Source: Plectrocnemia conspersa
Lineage: Eukaryota; Arthropoda; Insecta; Trichoptera; Polycentropodidae
Direction: 5' to 3'
Assembly: GCA_009617715.1 (NCBI GenBank)
Contig: VTFK01000055.1
Location: 186,001-250,000 of the forward strand
DNA length: 64,000 bases
Part shown: positions 25,171-36,362 of the stretch, piece after piece
Layout: every line of letters begins with the position of its first letter
Position numbering within the stretch: the first letter of the stretch is position 1
The notes under the pieces: model-generated
Told to the model about the DNA's origin: nothing
Database searches by the model: none
Seen by the model: the letters and a program-made list of their open reading frames with translations, nothing else
Translations under genes and position numbers: made by a program

Positions 25171-26251
25171 ACGCCTTTGTGCATTGTGAAATATTTTGAC
25201 ATTTTTCATATAACCATTTGGTTAATCATTTTACTAGTGATTCAATTGAAAAGTAATAAAAAATAGTGCTGGTATATCTTAATTTATTTTAATAAAACGC
25301 CTTAATTTTTAAAAATAAAAATCCAGGAAAAATATTTTCTTGCAAAACATATATTGGTTTTTACGTTTTACTTTTTTATATTTGTACGTATAACTTAATT
25401 TTTTTAGAACAAGATATTGAAAATCGCAATAACTCTTTTTTAAAATAGCTAATTTTCTATTGCTTTTTTTATTTTTTATTAAATAAAATAGTCTTATTTT
25501 TAAATATTTTATTAAAAGTTAATTCTTCTTGTTTTAGCTTTAGAAATAATACATATTTTACAAGATTTTTTTTAATAATATATGTAAATTATTTTAAAAT
25601 AAATTAATTATATGAATGTAGTAAAAATTTAAATTTGGCGACCGATCACAAACTATATAACGTTCCTCGGAACCACTTTAAATTTTTTCATTAGCTTTTA
25701 TGTCAGAGCTTCTTTAATTGCACGTTGTGGTGCAAGCCTCATAGAAGGCCAGTGGCTTTATTCGCCGAGATCTCATCCTTACCTCTCTTCCATTATATTT
25801 TAAATATTTTATCCCACATACAATCCGAAGAGGGCTTTAATGGCGCGCTCTACGCTCTTTCAAGTTGTTTTCACAAGCACGGCCCTTCTTAGAAGGTCAA
25901 AAAAGAGTCACATCATCACCTCATTTTCACGAAGACAACGATATCAGAACGCATATTGCCGACAACAGTCCCTAGATGGTGCGTTGCCGAGGATCTGCGC
26001 CCCTTGGGAAAATGTGCTTCATAAACCGTGTTCTTTTTATTCATATACATATATTCTATTGCATTTATTTGTGCTCATTAAAAAATTGCTGAAATTGCAT
26101 CTGATCCAAAAATATTATAAATTAGTATTTCACACAAAAAATGTCTTGAATAACAATTTTAATTAAAAAATATCATTCATCAACAATTGAGAGAGACAAC
26201 ATAATATTATAGTGTAAAGGATGGGACCACTCAAACGCCCTCATTTGTGGG
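25171..26251. other. AT-rich stretch with an unsupported 108-codon frame
   Basis: The frame at 25840-26166 begins in moderate-GC DNA and ends in Lys/Leu/Asn-rich AT-rich sequence. It has no known motif and no splice or promoter support, so I do not call it a gene. Confidence 0.4.
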
Positions 26252-26360
26252 GGATCTTATTCTTGAAACTTGCGATAATGACTGTAACCATTGTTGAACC
26301 ACACAAAGCCCTCGTTACGACTAAAAAAAGGGTTTTCTATAAATAACACGCAAGGATTCT
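26252..26360 (+). repeat. Dispersed repeat C, copy 1
   Basis: It shares ATCTTATTCTTGAAA, ACTGTAACCA, AGCCCTCGTTACGAC and AATAACACGCAAG with the copies at 36876 and 42152. An internal stretch is deleted relative to those. Confidence 0.65.
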
Positions 26361-26399
26361 GCGGTGCATTGAATGAAAATTTCTTTGTTACAAAACGAT

Positions 26400-26750
26400 T
26401 ACGAGAAACAATATATTAACGCGAGGTCACAACATTCTCGTTGCACAATTCGACCTCGAAGATGTCCAGCAAGTAAATGTCACTTTCTAAAGGCGTATAC
26501 ATATGTCGTTGTTCTAAAAATCGAGTGCAACGATTAATTGGATGATCGCTGCATGATTGTGATTGGTCAGCAAGCTTTGCAGCCCTGAAGACAAGGCTGG
26601 TCGCCAATGAGAACCAGGCAGACACTCGAAGACGCCGGCAGAGACTCACAGATTCGCCACACCTGGCAGACGCGCTCCCACTGACATACGCAAAGATGCG
26701 GGCTGAGATTCCCGAACACGATCATTGCAGCAAGAGGAACTGAGGTCAAG
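26400..26750 (+). repeat. LTR-like repeat fragment (upstream half)
   Basis: It shares CACTTTCTAAAGGCGTATAC, GGATGATCGCTGCATGATTG and the CTTTGCAGC region with 52410-52150 (reverse) and, more loosely, with 27620-27760. The later part is rich in CAGAC words, like the other copies. Frames reading through it look spurious. Confidence 0.7.
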
Positions 26751-27619
26751 ATGTGTAGACTTTTTATCTTTATAAGCTACTTTAAAACCACTTCTTCATT
26801 ATAATATATAAGTATTAAATTATTTTATGTTACTTATATTAAAATATAATATATATTTTCTTCTAAGAATATCTAATGATTTTATTTTGAAACTGGTAAT
26901 ATAAAAATCCAGGACGTAATCGTCGACATATAAATTATGATTAAATTCTTTAAAAACGGCAATGCGATACAATTTCCTGAAAACTGATTATAAATATAAC
27001 ACTGTTTCATTTTCTATTGCACACTAAAACATACACAATACAAATGTTTACCGGAACTGGTTAATTATTTATTTTTATTATTATTAAAGAAGTTTACGTC
27101 GGGCGTCGAGAGTTGTATGGTCGCGATACGCTTTTTACTGCCGGCATTAACTAATTTCCATCTAGATGCATGTTCAACTTAATGAAGTTTCAGCTCTCGG
27201 AGGGGCGGTGGAAGTGACCAAGGGGTGGGCGCAGACCTAAAGAAGGCTAAGGGTGGACACGCCACCTTGTCCGGCTGCCAACCCCCATTCGACCCCCATT
27301 CCACTCGCCGTTTGCAAATACTTAAGAATCAAGTTTGAAGAACAATCGAGCAATTAATAACGATCACCTTGTCTGATGTAAATTAATAAAATGCAGCACT
27401 TGAATTAGAAGAGTTTAAAGAGAAGTACGTTAGAAGTTACTAATGAATCATTATTTAATATTGTAGATAGTGGTTCTCAATTTTGGTAAGTTTATAAAAA
27501 AGTTATAATTATATAATTCTGAGCAATATTCTTAATCAATATTCACGAGTTCACAGTAACTATTTTCCATCGTTAAGAGAATCCCTTTGAGGCAAAACGG
27601 ACACGGATATCATAATTCA
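26751..27619. other. AT-rich DNA with an island at 27100-27330
   Basis: 27100-27330 contains GGGGCGGTGG, AAGGGGTGGGCG and CCCCCATTCGACCCCCATTC. No frame is supported. Confidence 0.4.
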
Positions 27620-28110
27620 CAACATCCGCGACCGTTTCTAAAAAATTCAATACGACTTGAACGAGCGAGTGTCGCTTTCTAAAGGCGTAGACGTATTTCG
27701 CCGTTCTACGAAGTGACTGCAAGATCGCTGCACATATGAGATTGGCCAGAAAGCCTTTAACCCTTAAAATATATAAGCCCAGGCTCCGATTAAGAGAGGC
27801 AGACAGTCGGAGAGTGAGTCACCAGCAGCCACCCGAGGAGATCAGCAGACCAGTGTCCTTACTGACAGACGCAGAGAGACGACTTGGAACTCCTAAACGA
27901 CCTTCAGGACTACCTCAGCCACAAGAACCCTGAGGATCATCCACGGGCATCATCACCTGCGACAGCTTCACTACCGCTTGGAGGAAACGTCTCGCCGATA
28001 ATCGTCCGTCACACTGTCTCATCGGTCGCGAGGCTATTCACCATTAGGGCCATAACCCCAAAACAACGAAAAAATTATTTTGAAGGCAAACTGTCTCGCA
28101 AACTAAAATT
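27620..28110 (+). repeat. LTR-like repeat copy with TATA box
   Basis: The first half carries GTCGCTTTCTAAAGGCGTAG and ATCGCTGCA, then a TATATAAG promoter word at about 27769 followed by CAGAC-rich sequence. The second half (about 27955-28020) carries the GACAGCTTCACTACCGCTTG and GTCTCGCCGATAATCGTCCG region, matching the fragments at 22010 and 45180. It therefore links the two halves of the family. No tRNA primer-binding site, polypurine tract, gag or pol is seen beside it. Confidence 0.65.
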
Positions 28111-28249
28111 TTATCACATTTTATTGGTTGCATACATTTCGCTCCATTTGTAGGTACGTATCGTGAGAATTCGTCATTTTCTCACCTCAGTTGGCATTCC
28201 CAATAAAAGAAATAACAGTGCCTGACGGGGGCATATTGTTGTAAAAGAC

Positions 28250-28500
28250 GCATAAATAAATAACGACGGTTTCCGCGGAGTAACGAGTGCTCCTGGATAT
28301 AGTGACAGGCCGGCGAGAAGTCGCAGCTCGGAGGTGCGTGGTAACGAGACGTCCGTGACGCGTCCGTGACCGTGTAATGGATGTATAAATCTCAGTAAAC
28401 TGGAGATGGGCCCTTATTGATTAGATTTATTGCGCCCGTAATGATCTGACCGTCGTTACGGACCTGCCACCGTCCGAATCGTGCAGTTTGCAATTGTTAT
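28250..28500. other. GC-richer island upstream of F-box copy 1
   Basis: It carries repeated CGTCCGTGAC words near 28350-28370 and TGATTAGATTTATTG, a homeodomain-type composite. It has no counterpart upstream of copy 2, so it is not part of the duplicated segment. Confidence 0.4.
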
Positions 28501-28670
28501 ACTACGTTCGACTGGTACAGAAAAATCTACCAACAAAATATTAAATTGATTTTTTTTTAAGTATTCCTAAATTATGTGAATAATATTTAAAAATTATTTA
28601 TTTAAAACACATACTTTTCAACGAACTTCATTTGAATAATCTGAATATGACTATCAATAATTTTTAGTTT

Positions 28671-28726
28671 TTCGGCGCGCTACGTTCAATTAGATGTACA
28701 TATTTTTTCGGCGAGCTACGTTCTAA
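28671..28726 (+). promoter_or_regulatory. Paired upstream motif of F-box copy 1
   Basis: TTCGGCGCGCTACGTTC at 28671 and TTCGGCGAGCTACGTTC at 28707 match the pair upstream of copy 2 in sequence and 36-bp spacing. The flanking bases between the units have diverged more. Confidence 0.5.
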
Positions 28727-28783
28727 CTCAACTGATCTGTCCTTTTTTATAACAAAATTCAATCCAACTTTCATAATCTTAAA

Positions 28784-29225
28784 ATGGAAGGATTTTTTTC
28801 GTTTCTCCGCATTATGGAATCTTCAGCTTTGGTTAATCCAAACGTAGATATAATCGGGAAACTTCCACCAAAATTAGCTGTTTTAGTCTTCAGGTATATA
28901 TTTTAATTATTTTTATAATATTTTTATTTTTTACTTATTATTGTATCTCATTAATTTTTAATTTTACAGGATGCTCGATGGATATTCTTTATATACTGCT
29001 TCTCTCGTTAACGACAAATGGATGAAAATCATCGAAAGCAACAAGGAATTGAGGAGCAGACTAAGAAAACACATCAGAATAGCCAGGATGGATAAGATTA
29101 ACCAAATAAGACTCATTTCAACGGAAGGAATGATTAAGAAGACATCTCCTGCAACACAATTCAATAAAAGCTTCAGTCTGCCTCAAACGACCAAAGAGAA
29201 CAAAGCCCTATTGTACGTCAATTGA
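28784..29225 (+). pseudogene. F-box protein gene, copy 1, truncated by a frameshift
   Basis: Exon 1 is 28784-28893 (110 nt) and exon 2 starts at 28970 after a 76-bp GT-AG intron (acceptor TTTTACAG); codon AG|G is split. The product would be 121 aa with an F-box at about residues 24-68 (IIGKLPPKLAVLVFRMLDG, then SLYTASLVNDKW and ELRSRL). F-box proteins dock substrates to SCF ubiquitin ligases through Skp1. Compared with the copy at 57522-58012, one A is missing near 29190 in the run after CAAACGACC, so the last ~29 residues are replaced by a short tail ending at 29225. The F-box itself is intact, so a shortened product cannot be ruled out. I count 7 substitutions against copy 2 before the deletion and 7 in the ~75 bases after it. 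The exact F-box subfamily is not recognised. Confidence 0.75.
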
Positions 29226-29343
29226 AAAGACAGAGACTTGAAGATGCATTTAATAATAGCTTGAAACGAAATATGTTTTAATAAATATGTATATTAACCA
29301 TTAAATCTTAACGAACAATAATTTTTTTGCGACAAAATAATTT

Positions 29344-31289
29344 ATTATTTTTTTTTATAAAAATAACAAAACATTGACCTAACCTATAAAAAAAATACAC
29401 AATCTTAACGCACACAAATAAATTACTAATTAAATATTTAGGAATAAACAATGATGAACTTTACTGTCTAGTATAGTTTAAAAAGATATATTTAATAAAT
29501 GCACATGAATCTTCAATACCAGACAAACATACTATACCATTGTCGATTTCATTATTTATGGTTCACAGTTACAAATTGAATACAGCGAATCTCAACAGCG
29601 TGGCCTATATAAATCATTGCAGTAAAAAAAGACAGGTCAGGGACTCGCATTTAAGTCCGATTGATTTGCACAACCACTCAAAACTCTTTGAGCTTTTATT
29701 TATTTTTATTTTCTTATTCCACCTACGCTTCATATATCTCTCTGACCCGTCATCCAATTCAGACTCTCCTAATCCGAACATGTACGTACCTACTGCTGCA
29801 CTAACATATAGGGTGCACTGGACGCGACCTTAACGAGACACTAATAATGATTGATGATGTTGTGCAGTGTGAGGACAGTCCACAGTAAACAACGGTACGT
29901 CTTGCAATCCGCTCAGAGTATATATTATGTTATATATATATATATATATATACCACTATAATACATAAATACTGCTATTCATCAATTGGATTATTATGAC
30001 TTTATATATGAAATCTTTTATTTCTTACTGCAAAGAAGAGACAGGCTTATAATTTATTTATATTATTTAAACAACTCATACAACAACGTATATATAAAGG
30101 TTAATCTAATATATAATATGTATATTAGGGTCTAGTAAAATCGTAAAAATACAAATGTAAAAATAGTGTAAAACTGATACTTTATTAATTGATAATTTGG
30201 CTAAATGTATATGTATAATTAAAACGATTGCGACATTTTTATAGTGGTAAATCTTTAGTAATAATAACGCTACGCTTAGTAGTTAAACTTTTCAATAAAA
30301 TATGATGTTAGTTAATGAAAATATATGTTTAGAGGAAAACATTTAATTTCATATGATAAATTTAATATTCTATGTTTTTAATTAGTGTATTTCACAGTTT
30401 GCTGAAAAGATAAAACAAACGCTGTTATATGAAACCAATCAAAGGTTTACAAGACACAAAAATATATAGTCAGATATATATTTTATATAGAGAATTAATT
30501 AATTTTATAGTATTATAACTATTTTATAAAACGATAGAGAATTTATTTTAATTTGTATGAACTCTAATATGGAATATTGATTTCTGTAAGTATAGTTGCA
30601 ACATATTTGGTCTTTCAAGTACTAAAATAAACACATGTATGTATTGTACATTTATATACACGCTTTCTATTTTGGATATTCATCAATTTAAAACTTCAAC
30701 AGATCGCTAATGTTGTGTTATTTCGGTTTTAAACGAATGTTTTCACTCGTAAACTGAAAAACACGATAATTTACTAGCTCATTAACTAATTAAACCCACT
30801 GACGTCAAAACAGCTAACTTTGACACTAATAAATTGCTTTAAATTTAAAATAACACATATAAAATTTAGAATAAGTGACATCTAAAATAGTATTTGAGTT
30901 GAAAGCAGAAACGAATTTCTTATATGTTTTATATCATAAATATATATTAAAAAAATATTAAAATATGTTTTAATATCAATTTTCATATATTGCTTAAATT
31001 GTTATAATCATATTTTAATGATTTAATTGTAAATAAAATAAAATATATTATAAAATATAGCTATTAACATTTTTATTAAATAAAAACTGTCAAATCTTTC
31101 GTTTAAGGCCACGAGCTTTTCGGCCCCATTTTTTGTTTTCTATATTTTTATTACTTTTATTTTTTATTTTTAAAGTTTGTAATTTATTTATTTATTAATA
31201 TTATTTTTATTTTATCTTTTTCCCCTTTTTTTTCCTTTCCCCCATTAATTTAGTTTTTTTTTTTAATTATATTTATTTATTATAATTTG
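29344..31289. other. AT-rich stretch with TA microsatellite and a CRE-like site
   Basis: A (TA)11 run lies at 29931-29952. The palindrome TGACGTCA (CREB/ATF consensus) lies at 30800-30807. A 97-codon frame at 29540-29833 has no known motif. No gene is called. Confidence 0.5.
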
Positions 31290-31830
31290 TTGGCCGGAAA
31301 GGTTTGAACTGGCATGTTCGCAAACGCGCTGATTGAAAGCGCGACAAAGTGCGTGTGCGCAAGTGCGGGTGCGCAGGTGCGGGCGGGGGTTGCCGGGCAA
31401 ATTTTTAAAGGAATACACTTTATAATATTGCGATTGCTAGCCCAAATGACAGCGGATCGCGATAGTCTGGGTATCGAAATGTTCGGGAGAGTCTCCCGCT
31501 TCGATTAAGGTGCACCCAGATAACCGAGGCACAAAATTGGCACTAGAGGGACGCAAATTGTGGGTGACGTTTTTGTGAGCCGCCGAACGAAAGTCTTGTT
31601 TACGTTTTTTACAAACGTCACTGCGGGCCTAAAGGAGACGGGTCGCGGAGATTCTGTTCTCTATCAATTCGCGATAATCTCTCGCTTCTAATTATATCCG
31701 TTTGAATAGCCTGCAGAAAAATTCACGCAAGGGAGACGCAAAAAAGAACAGCCGCGCGGCCGTGAAACGCGCTGCTTCACAGAGCAATTGCAAAAGATGC
31801 AAATCGCGATTTTTTGACTTAGCTTTTAGA
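31290..31830. other. Large GC-rich island
   Basis: It contains GTGCGGGTGCGCAGGTGCGG, an inverted GTGACGTTT / AAACGTCAC pair (31562 and 31612), GAGACGGGTCGCGGAGATTC and ATGCAAAT. CpG is frequent. It could be a promoter or non-coding exon. No splice-supported frame was found. Confidence 0.4.
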
Positions 31831-32284
31831 TGTGTGCTTGCTGGTGATGTCGGTCGAGTCGTAGGTAGTCAACAAAGGCAGATATCTGCCAAGTTTCAAC
31901 TTGCTAGTAGCCAAATAGCCACCTCAGAAGTCACTACTTTTCATACCAGCCAAATGATAGACACGGGAAAAAAACAGAACGACCGGCCTTACAATATATA
32001 AGCCTCAATGTATAAATATATGAAGTGTTGATCGATCTAATAATATGACTTAATATTTCGAAAAACAATTGAATAAACAAAAAACGTTATTTTTTTATTT
32101 AATTCAATGCGCATTGTTTTATTCGTTCAGTGTTTAGCAACGTTTGAATCGTAACAGCAAAATTAAATTTAAATATTTTCTTTTGAGTAAGGCTAAAGGA
32201 TGGATGCAGAATTCAGTGGAATCTATCGATTCGGAAGACATTTCACCAGTTTCTATCTCATCTTGTCGTGCTTGTGCTGTTGAT

Positions 32285-32560
32285 CCACCAGAGAGGCTTA
32301 CAGATAAGCTAAAAAATCATTAGCCAATAAAAATAAAAAATGTAGTGAAATATGTGAGAAGAAAATGTCGTGTTTGTTCTGAACATGGAATAAGGAAAGA
32401 TACAGCATACATGTGCAGAAGTTGTGAAATTGTTCTTCATATGTACGAATTTTTTTATACGAATCAAAAAAATAGTGAAATAGATAAAAAAAAAGTGATA
32501 ATAATAAAAATAAACATAGTGTTTTTTAAAAGTGTAGTGATAAAATTAATGTGTCTGTGA
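32285..32560 (+). pseudogene. piggyBac-type transposase C-terminal zinc-finger relic
   Basis: A plus-strand frame reads PPERLTDKLKNH, a stop, then PIKIKNVVKYVRRKCRVC, followed by SEHGIRKDTAYMCRSCEIVL. This is the C-terminal cysteine-rich domain of piggyBac/PGBD4-type transposases (R-x-C-x-V-C ... R-K-D-T-x-Y-x-C-x-x-C-x-x-x-L-C), including the usual RL-x-x-K/R-H lead-in. The last expected Cys is His here and an internal stop is present at 32321-32323. The DDD catalytic core is not found upstream, so only the tail survives. The open frame then runs on into Lys/Ile-rich AT-rich DNA until 32560. Confidence 0.8.
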
Positions 32561-33361
32561 CAGTGGTAAGCAGAAAAAGGACGCCGAAAAATTTGGTGAG
32601 TACAAATTATATTATATTATAAACGGATATTTTTTATAAATCATTTATACAAAAAATTATAGAACCATTTAAACATACATATTATTAAATTTAAAATAAC
32701 TGATTTGTAACCATTTCAAGTATCTATTTTCAATTTACACAAAATATTAGGAATGAAAAATACATATTTATTCATTCATGATTTTATTCCTCATGGATAA
32801 TTTTAAGTGCAAAAATTTTTTTTTCAATTATTTTACAATAAACTAATACGGCGATAATATATTCAAATTGTAGCTTTTTCCCCTTGGTTTCATCTGTGAA
32901 TCATTGCGATTTTCTAAATGGTGAGGAAATTTAAAAATAACAAACGCCCTGTAAAAATGTTTGTTGTAAAAAAGTTAACAGATAGTTCCTTGATCACTGT
33001 GTTATCTAATTTTACTACATATACAGTAACGATTTTACTTATTAATTTTGCAATTACACACAAAATTTTAGGTTGAACAACTTAGTTCATTGATGTACTA
33101 TCATCTAGAAAGTTTCAATTTCTTTTGATTGGATTGGTTTTTTATGTTTATCTAGCCAGACAGTTTGACCCTGAAATTTATTTCTGTTCAAGAAGTGTAA
33201 CATAAAATAATATTTTTTACATGAAATATATAATTATGGTTCGTACATTTCATAAAAAAATCATGTGATCCAAAAACGTGACGTCTCATTGCATTGCGTC
33301 GCTATGGAATAAGACGACTCTTCTTACAAACATTTGAAGTAAAATATAATTTATTTTTAAT

Positions 33362-33586
33362 TTGATAGTACCTAGAAATAGTATACTACCATCTGATTAC
33401 CATATAGAGGCAAACTTCATGGTACCCCAGTATTTTTTTAATAAAAGAAAACGTTTGACGCAGGACTCACGCCTGAGTTCACGGCCACTTCAAGACTCGT
33501 ATACGAGTCCTCGGGCGTTAAGTATTTTGTTACCTAAAATCCGACAAAGTGTAAATAGTAATAGAGATATTATTACTTGTAGATAA
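33362..33586 (+). other. Unrecognised 74-codon open frame
   Basis: The frame has mixed, protein-like composition (VPQYFFNKRKRLTQDSRLSS, then RPLQDSYTSPRALSILLPKI). It contains the perfect palindrome GACTCGTATACGAGTC at 33494-33509. No family, start context or splice partner is seen. It may be a piece of an unknown mobile element. Confidence 0.25.
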
Positions 33587-33839
33587 AACAATTAAAGTTA
33601 GTTTTTTTTTGCAAAAAATAACTTATTATAGAGAATACCCAGCACTATCTATTTTGACAATTCAAAAATTTTGAAGAACAGTTTTTTATATAAGCTATAA
33701 GGTCTTGTTTTCTACAAGTGCAATGCTTATAACAAAAATTTTCACTTTTTTAATTATTTTTAATTAAGAGTATTAAGTCTAATTCCACGGATTTAATGAT
33801 CTATATAAAGTATTAAATTGAACTGTTATATGCATTTGT

Positions 33840-34190
33840 CAGTGAACGGAGTAGAGTCTCCATCACACTTACAATGTAAATCCGATCGAATCGAGCAGCA
33901 CAAACGAGCTGCCATGGTGCAAACCGCACAGTGCATCATTAGATCGACACCGTCCGAGATTGTGTGTAAGCATCGGGGGTATAATTAGAGATGCAGTGTC
34001 TGTTGTTTTTGTTTGTGGTCCGCGCCCAGAACAATGGATCTCGTTAGGCGCCTGCGGAGACCTCATTAACACTACCGGCGAGTAATGATCACACGCCACT
34101 TGTATCGAGGAATCCTTTGATCCGCTGCTTGGTCATTACGCCTCGTTTCCACCGAAACTCAAATTAAGCAAAAGCGTCGACGGCGACTAG
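33840..34190. other. GC-richer island
   Basis: It is complex sequence with CGATCGAATCGAGCAGCAC, TCGTTAGGCGCCTGCGGAG and AACTCAAATTAAGC. A 76-codon minus-strand frame has no motif. Candidate regulatory block. Confidence 0.4.
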
Positions 34191-34344
34191 ACAACGAGAT
34201 ACTATACTTCCTTTTTTATACCAGATTGCTGATGCAAACATTTATTACACATTGCCAACATAATTTAATCAGTATATATTTAGACTATAAATAATAATGA
34301 TTTATTTTTGAACGACTAAAGATCGTGTGAAGTATTAATAAGGG

Positions 34345-34430
34345 TTGGAGTAGAGTAGTCCGTAAGATCTAGACTGGTAACTTAGAGGTCGCGGGTTCGA
34401 TCCACGGCAGCAGACTCAAATTTTTATTAA
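34345..34430 (+). repeat. tRNA-like SINE head
   Basis: B-box GCGGGTTCGATCC lies at 34391-34403. GATCTAGACTGGTAACTTAG precedes it, paralleling the 3268 copy, and ACTCAAATTTTTATTAAAAA follows. It is not a functional tRNA: no acceptor stem pairs. Confidence 0.65.
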
Positions 34431-35019
34431 AAACCGGTCCAAGTTCAAAATTACATTTAATATTATTATTTAAAATACATATAATTATAACTCAAAATCT
34501 TAACATCGAGGTTAAAACACTAGCTATAAGGATATTATAAAACTAATTTATTCTCTTGAATTTAAAAAAAACTTCTCATCAAGCAGAATAGTTTTTTATA
34601 TATTAAAAATTTAATATAAAATACAAAAAAAATACATGTAAATATTTATAAACGAACTGTTTAAATATACCTTATCGATGCGTAATAATATTTTTAAAAT
34701 ATAATTTAATTATAATTTTTATTTTTCGTATTAGGTAATACGAACGAAAAAATAAAATTATAAATTTTTTTGTATAATTAATGTATATAATGATGTGTCA
34801 AGGTTACTTACAATTTTTAAGAAACATTTACAACATTGAACATAACACCACTTATTACGTACAAGCAATTATCTCTTTCGCTAATTAGATTGTAGTGCCC
34901 GAAGCGAACAGGGCTATAATATAAAATTTTGCAATTATTTAATTGTTCAATAAATATATTTTATATTGTGTGCATATAATTAGTAATTAAACCTGTTTTA
35001 TTAATTGTTATTATTATTG

Positions 35020-35056
35020 TATATAAACCATCAAAATTTCATCTAAAGTCATCAGT
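35020..35056 (+). promoter_or_regulatory. TATA box plus TCAGT initiator of cuticle gene copy 1
   Basis: TATATAAA starts at 35020 and the arthropod initiator TCAGT lies at 35052-35056. The A of the initiator is 34 bp after the first T of the TATA box. This predicts a 5' UTR of about 40 nt before the ATG at 35095. The same two elements at the same spacing occur upstream of copy 2, which supports the call. Confidence 0.8.
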
Positions 35057-35094
35057 TTCTGTCGATCGACTCACAGCAACCACATCAACCAAAA

Positions 35095-35760
35095 ATGAAA
35101 TTCGTAAGTACTTTATTTTTTTAATCCATATTTTATTGCATTTTACAAATCATACTAAATAATACGCATATAATATTCATAAATTGAATAATAAATATTT
35201 TAAATATAATTTATGTTTAGATCTATTTAATAAAACTATATAGTTCATTAAACGTTCAACTGTAGATTTTTAATAATAATGAGTTTAGTTATTATTTAGA
35301 ACATCTGATAATTTTTGGCTTTATTGTATTGAACATGTCAAATTTTATTAACAGCTATTGTAAGGACTTGACTTATAGTAATTTTATCACCTATTGTTGT
35401 ACATAGTTTGACAAATGTTGACCACTCAATTATTTTTTTTAGATCGTCGCTTTCGCCCTACTGGCCGTCGCAGCCATCGCTGCCGCCGACACCATCAAGT
35501 TCATCCCGGTGTTGGAGAGAACCGAGAAGCACGACGATAGAGGTCAGTTTGCCTTGAGGTACTTGAGCGCCGATGGAACATCAGTCAGCGAACAAGGAGC
35601 TCTGAAGGCCACCGACGACGGCAAGGACTACGTTCTCGTCAAGGAAGGAGAGTACTCCTTCACCGCTCCCAATGGACAAGTCTTCCGCACCAAATACGTT
35701 GCCGATACCAACGGATTCCATGTCACCGGAGACCATTTACCCAAGTCCGTAGTTGCTTAA
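35095..35760 (+). CDS. RR-1 chitin-binding cuticular protein, copy 1 (two exons)
   Basis: This encodes a secreted structural protein of 108 aa that would bind chitin in flexible cuticle. Exon 1 codes only MKF (35095-35103) and ends at donor GTAAGT. A ~339-bp phase-0 intron ends in a T-rich tract plus AG at 35442, and exon 2 runs 35443-35760. A signal peptide covers about residues 1-18, with a hydrophobic core and cleavage likely after AAA. The Rebers-Riddiford RR-1 signature occupies about residues 66-103: EGEYSFTAPNGQVF, then KYVADTNGFHVTGDHLP. Upstream DGTSVSEQGALK is also typical of the family. The minimal first exon ending inside the signal peptide is a common arrangement for insect cuticle protein genes. 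Exon 2 is far GC-richer than its surroundings. A possible poly(A) signal AATAAA lies at 36065. It is convergent with a near-identical copy at 38463-39134. Family assignment is firm; the exact cuticle type and stage are not visible. Confidence 0.95.
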
Positions 35761-36362
35761 ATCGATCTGCTAAAACTGATTTCGCTACATTTTAAACGAA
35801 TTGCCCAATTATAAAACTGGTTAGTGACTACTTGTTCATACTACTATATATTATCATGTCACTTTTACACAGCAACATTATATATGTACTTATTAGTACA
35901 TTGGTACAACTTGAAATGCAATGTACAGTGTATGATGTTAGGCTATAACTGGTTTAATAATTGAGCTATGCATACCTATATACACCATCGACGATTAATA
36001 TATGTTCAAAAATTAATTGAGTATATTTTAATGTATCCTGTTTTATACACAAAACAAATCCAAAAATAAACATGTATTAGAAAAAAATATTTTTTTTATT
36101 TTTAATGAGAAAAAAGCCATGGAAAAATTAATATTAGTAATAAAATATAATTTTATAAAAAATGATTAATTAAATTAATTGTTTTGATTATTATTTTATA
36201 TTTTCAAAGCAGACTGAAAAGTATGATTATATACGAAATCCTTCGAGTCGTGTCTACGTGTATGCTTGAGAAATTACTTCTTTGAGAACACGCAATAGAA
36301 AAGGTAGACCCTGCGAGCAAAGAGCATTGTAACTGTCCTATATGAAAGCCATTTATTTTATG

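Larger units (their letters stand above)
28670..29343 (+). repeat. Dispersed duplicated segment holding F-box copy 1
   Basis: This ~674-bp segment aligns with 57395-58075 in the same orientation, 28.7 kb away. Homology begins abruptly at TTCGGCGCGC and ends just after the shared AACGAACAATAATTTTTTT. The intron is kept, so this was a DNA-level copy and not retroposition. No inverted ends or target duplication are seen. Confidence 0.8.
34980..36362 (+). repeat. Left arm of inverted duplication carrying cuticle gene 1
   Basis: The reverse complement of this segment matches 37832-39248. Homology runs from about 100 bp upstream of the start codon, through both exons and the intron, to about 600 bp past the stop. 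Outer boundaries are approximate because both ends fade into AT-rich sequence. Inner arm ends are clear at the words around GAGCAAAGAGCATTGTAACT. Small indels separate the arms mainly in the 3' region. Confidence 0.85.

Noticed and set aside
25840..26166. 108-codon plus-strand frame as a gene
   Set aside because: No known motif, the C-terminal half is AT-driven Leu/Lys/Asn, and there is no promoter or splice support.
27736..28153. Two overlapping frames as gag-like or other protein
   Set aside because: They lie within the LTR-like repeat, have no zinc knuckle or capsid motif, and are not preserved in the other copies.
31829..32158. Possible solo LTR: TATATAAGC near 31996, AATAAA downstream, TG...CA-like ends
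   Set aside because: No 5-bp target duplication fits any choice of ends, there is no second copy in the window, and the GC-rich island continues into it.
2275..34430. True tRNA genes at the four B-box sites
   Set aside because: B boxes are good but acceptor stems do not pair and spacing is irregular, so SINE heads are the better reading.
35509..35760. Single-exon 83-aa protein starting at MLERTEK
   Set aside because: The first codon is GTG within a longer spliced frame; the true start is the ATG at 35095 with a signal peptide across the intron. The same applies to 38463-38714.
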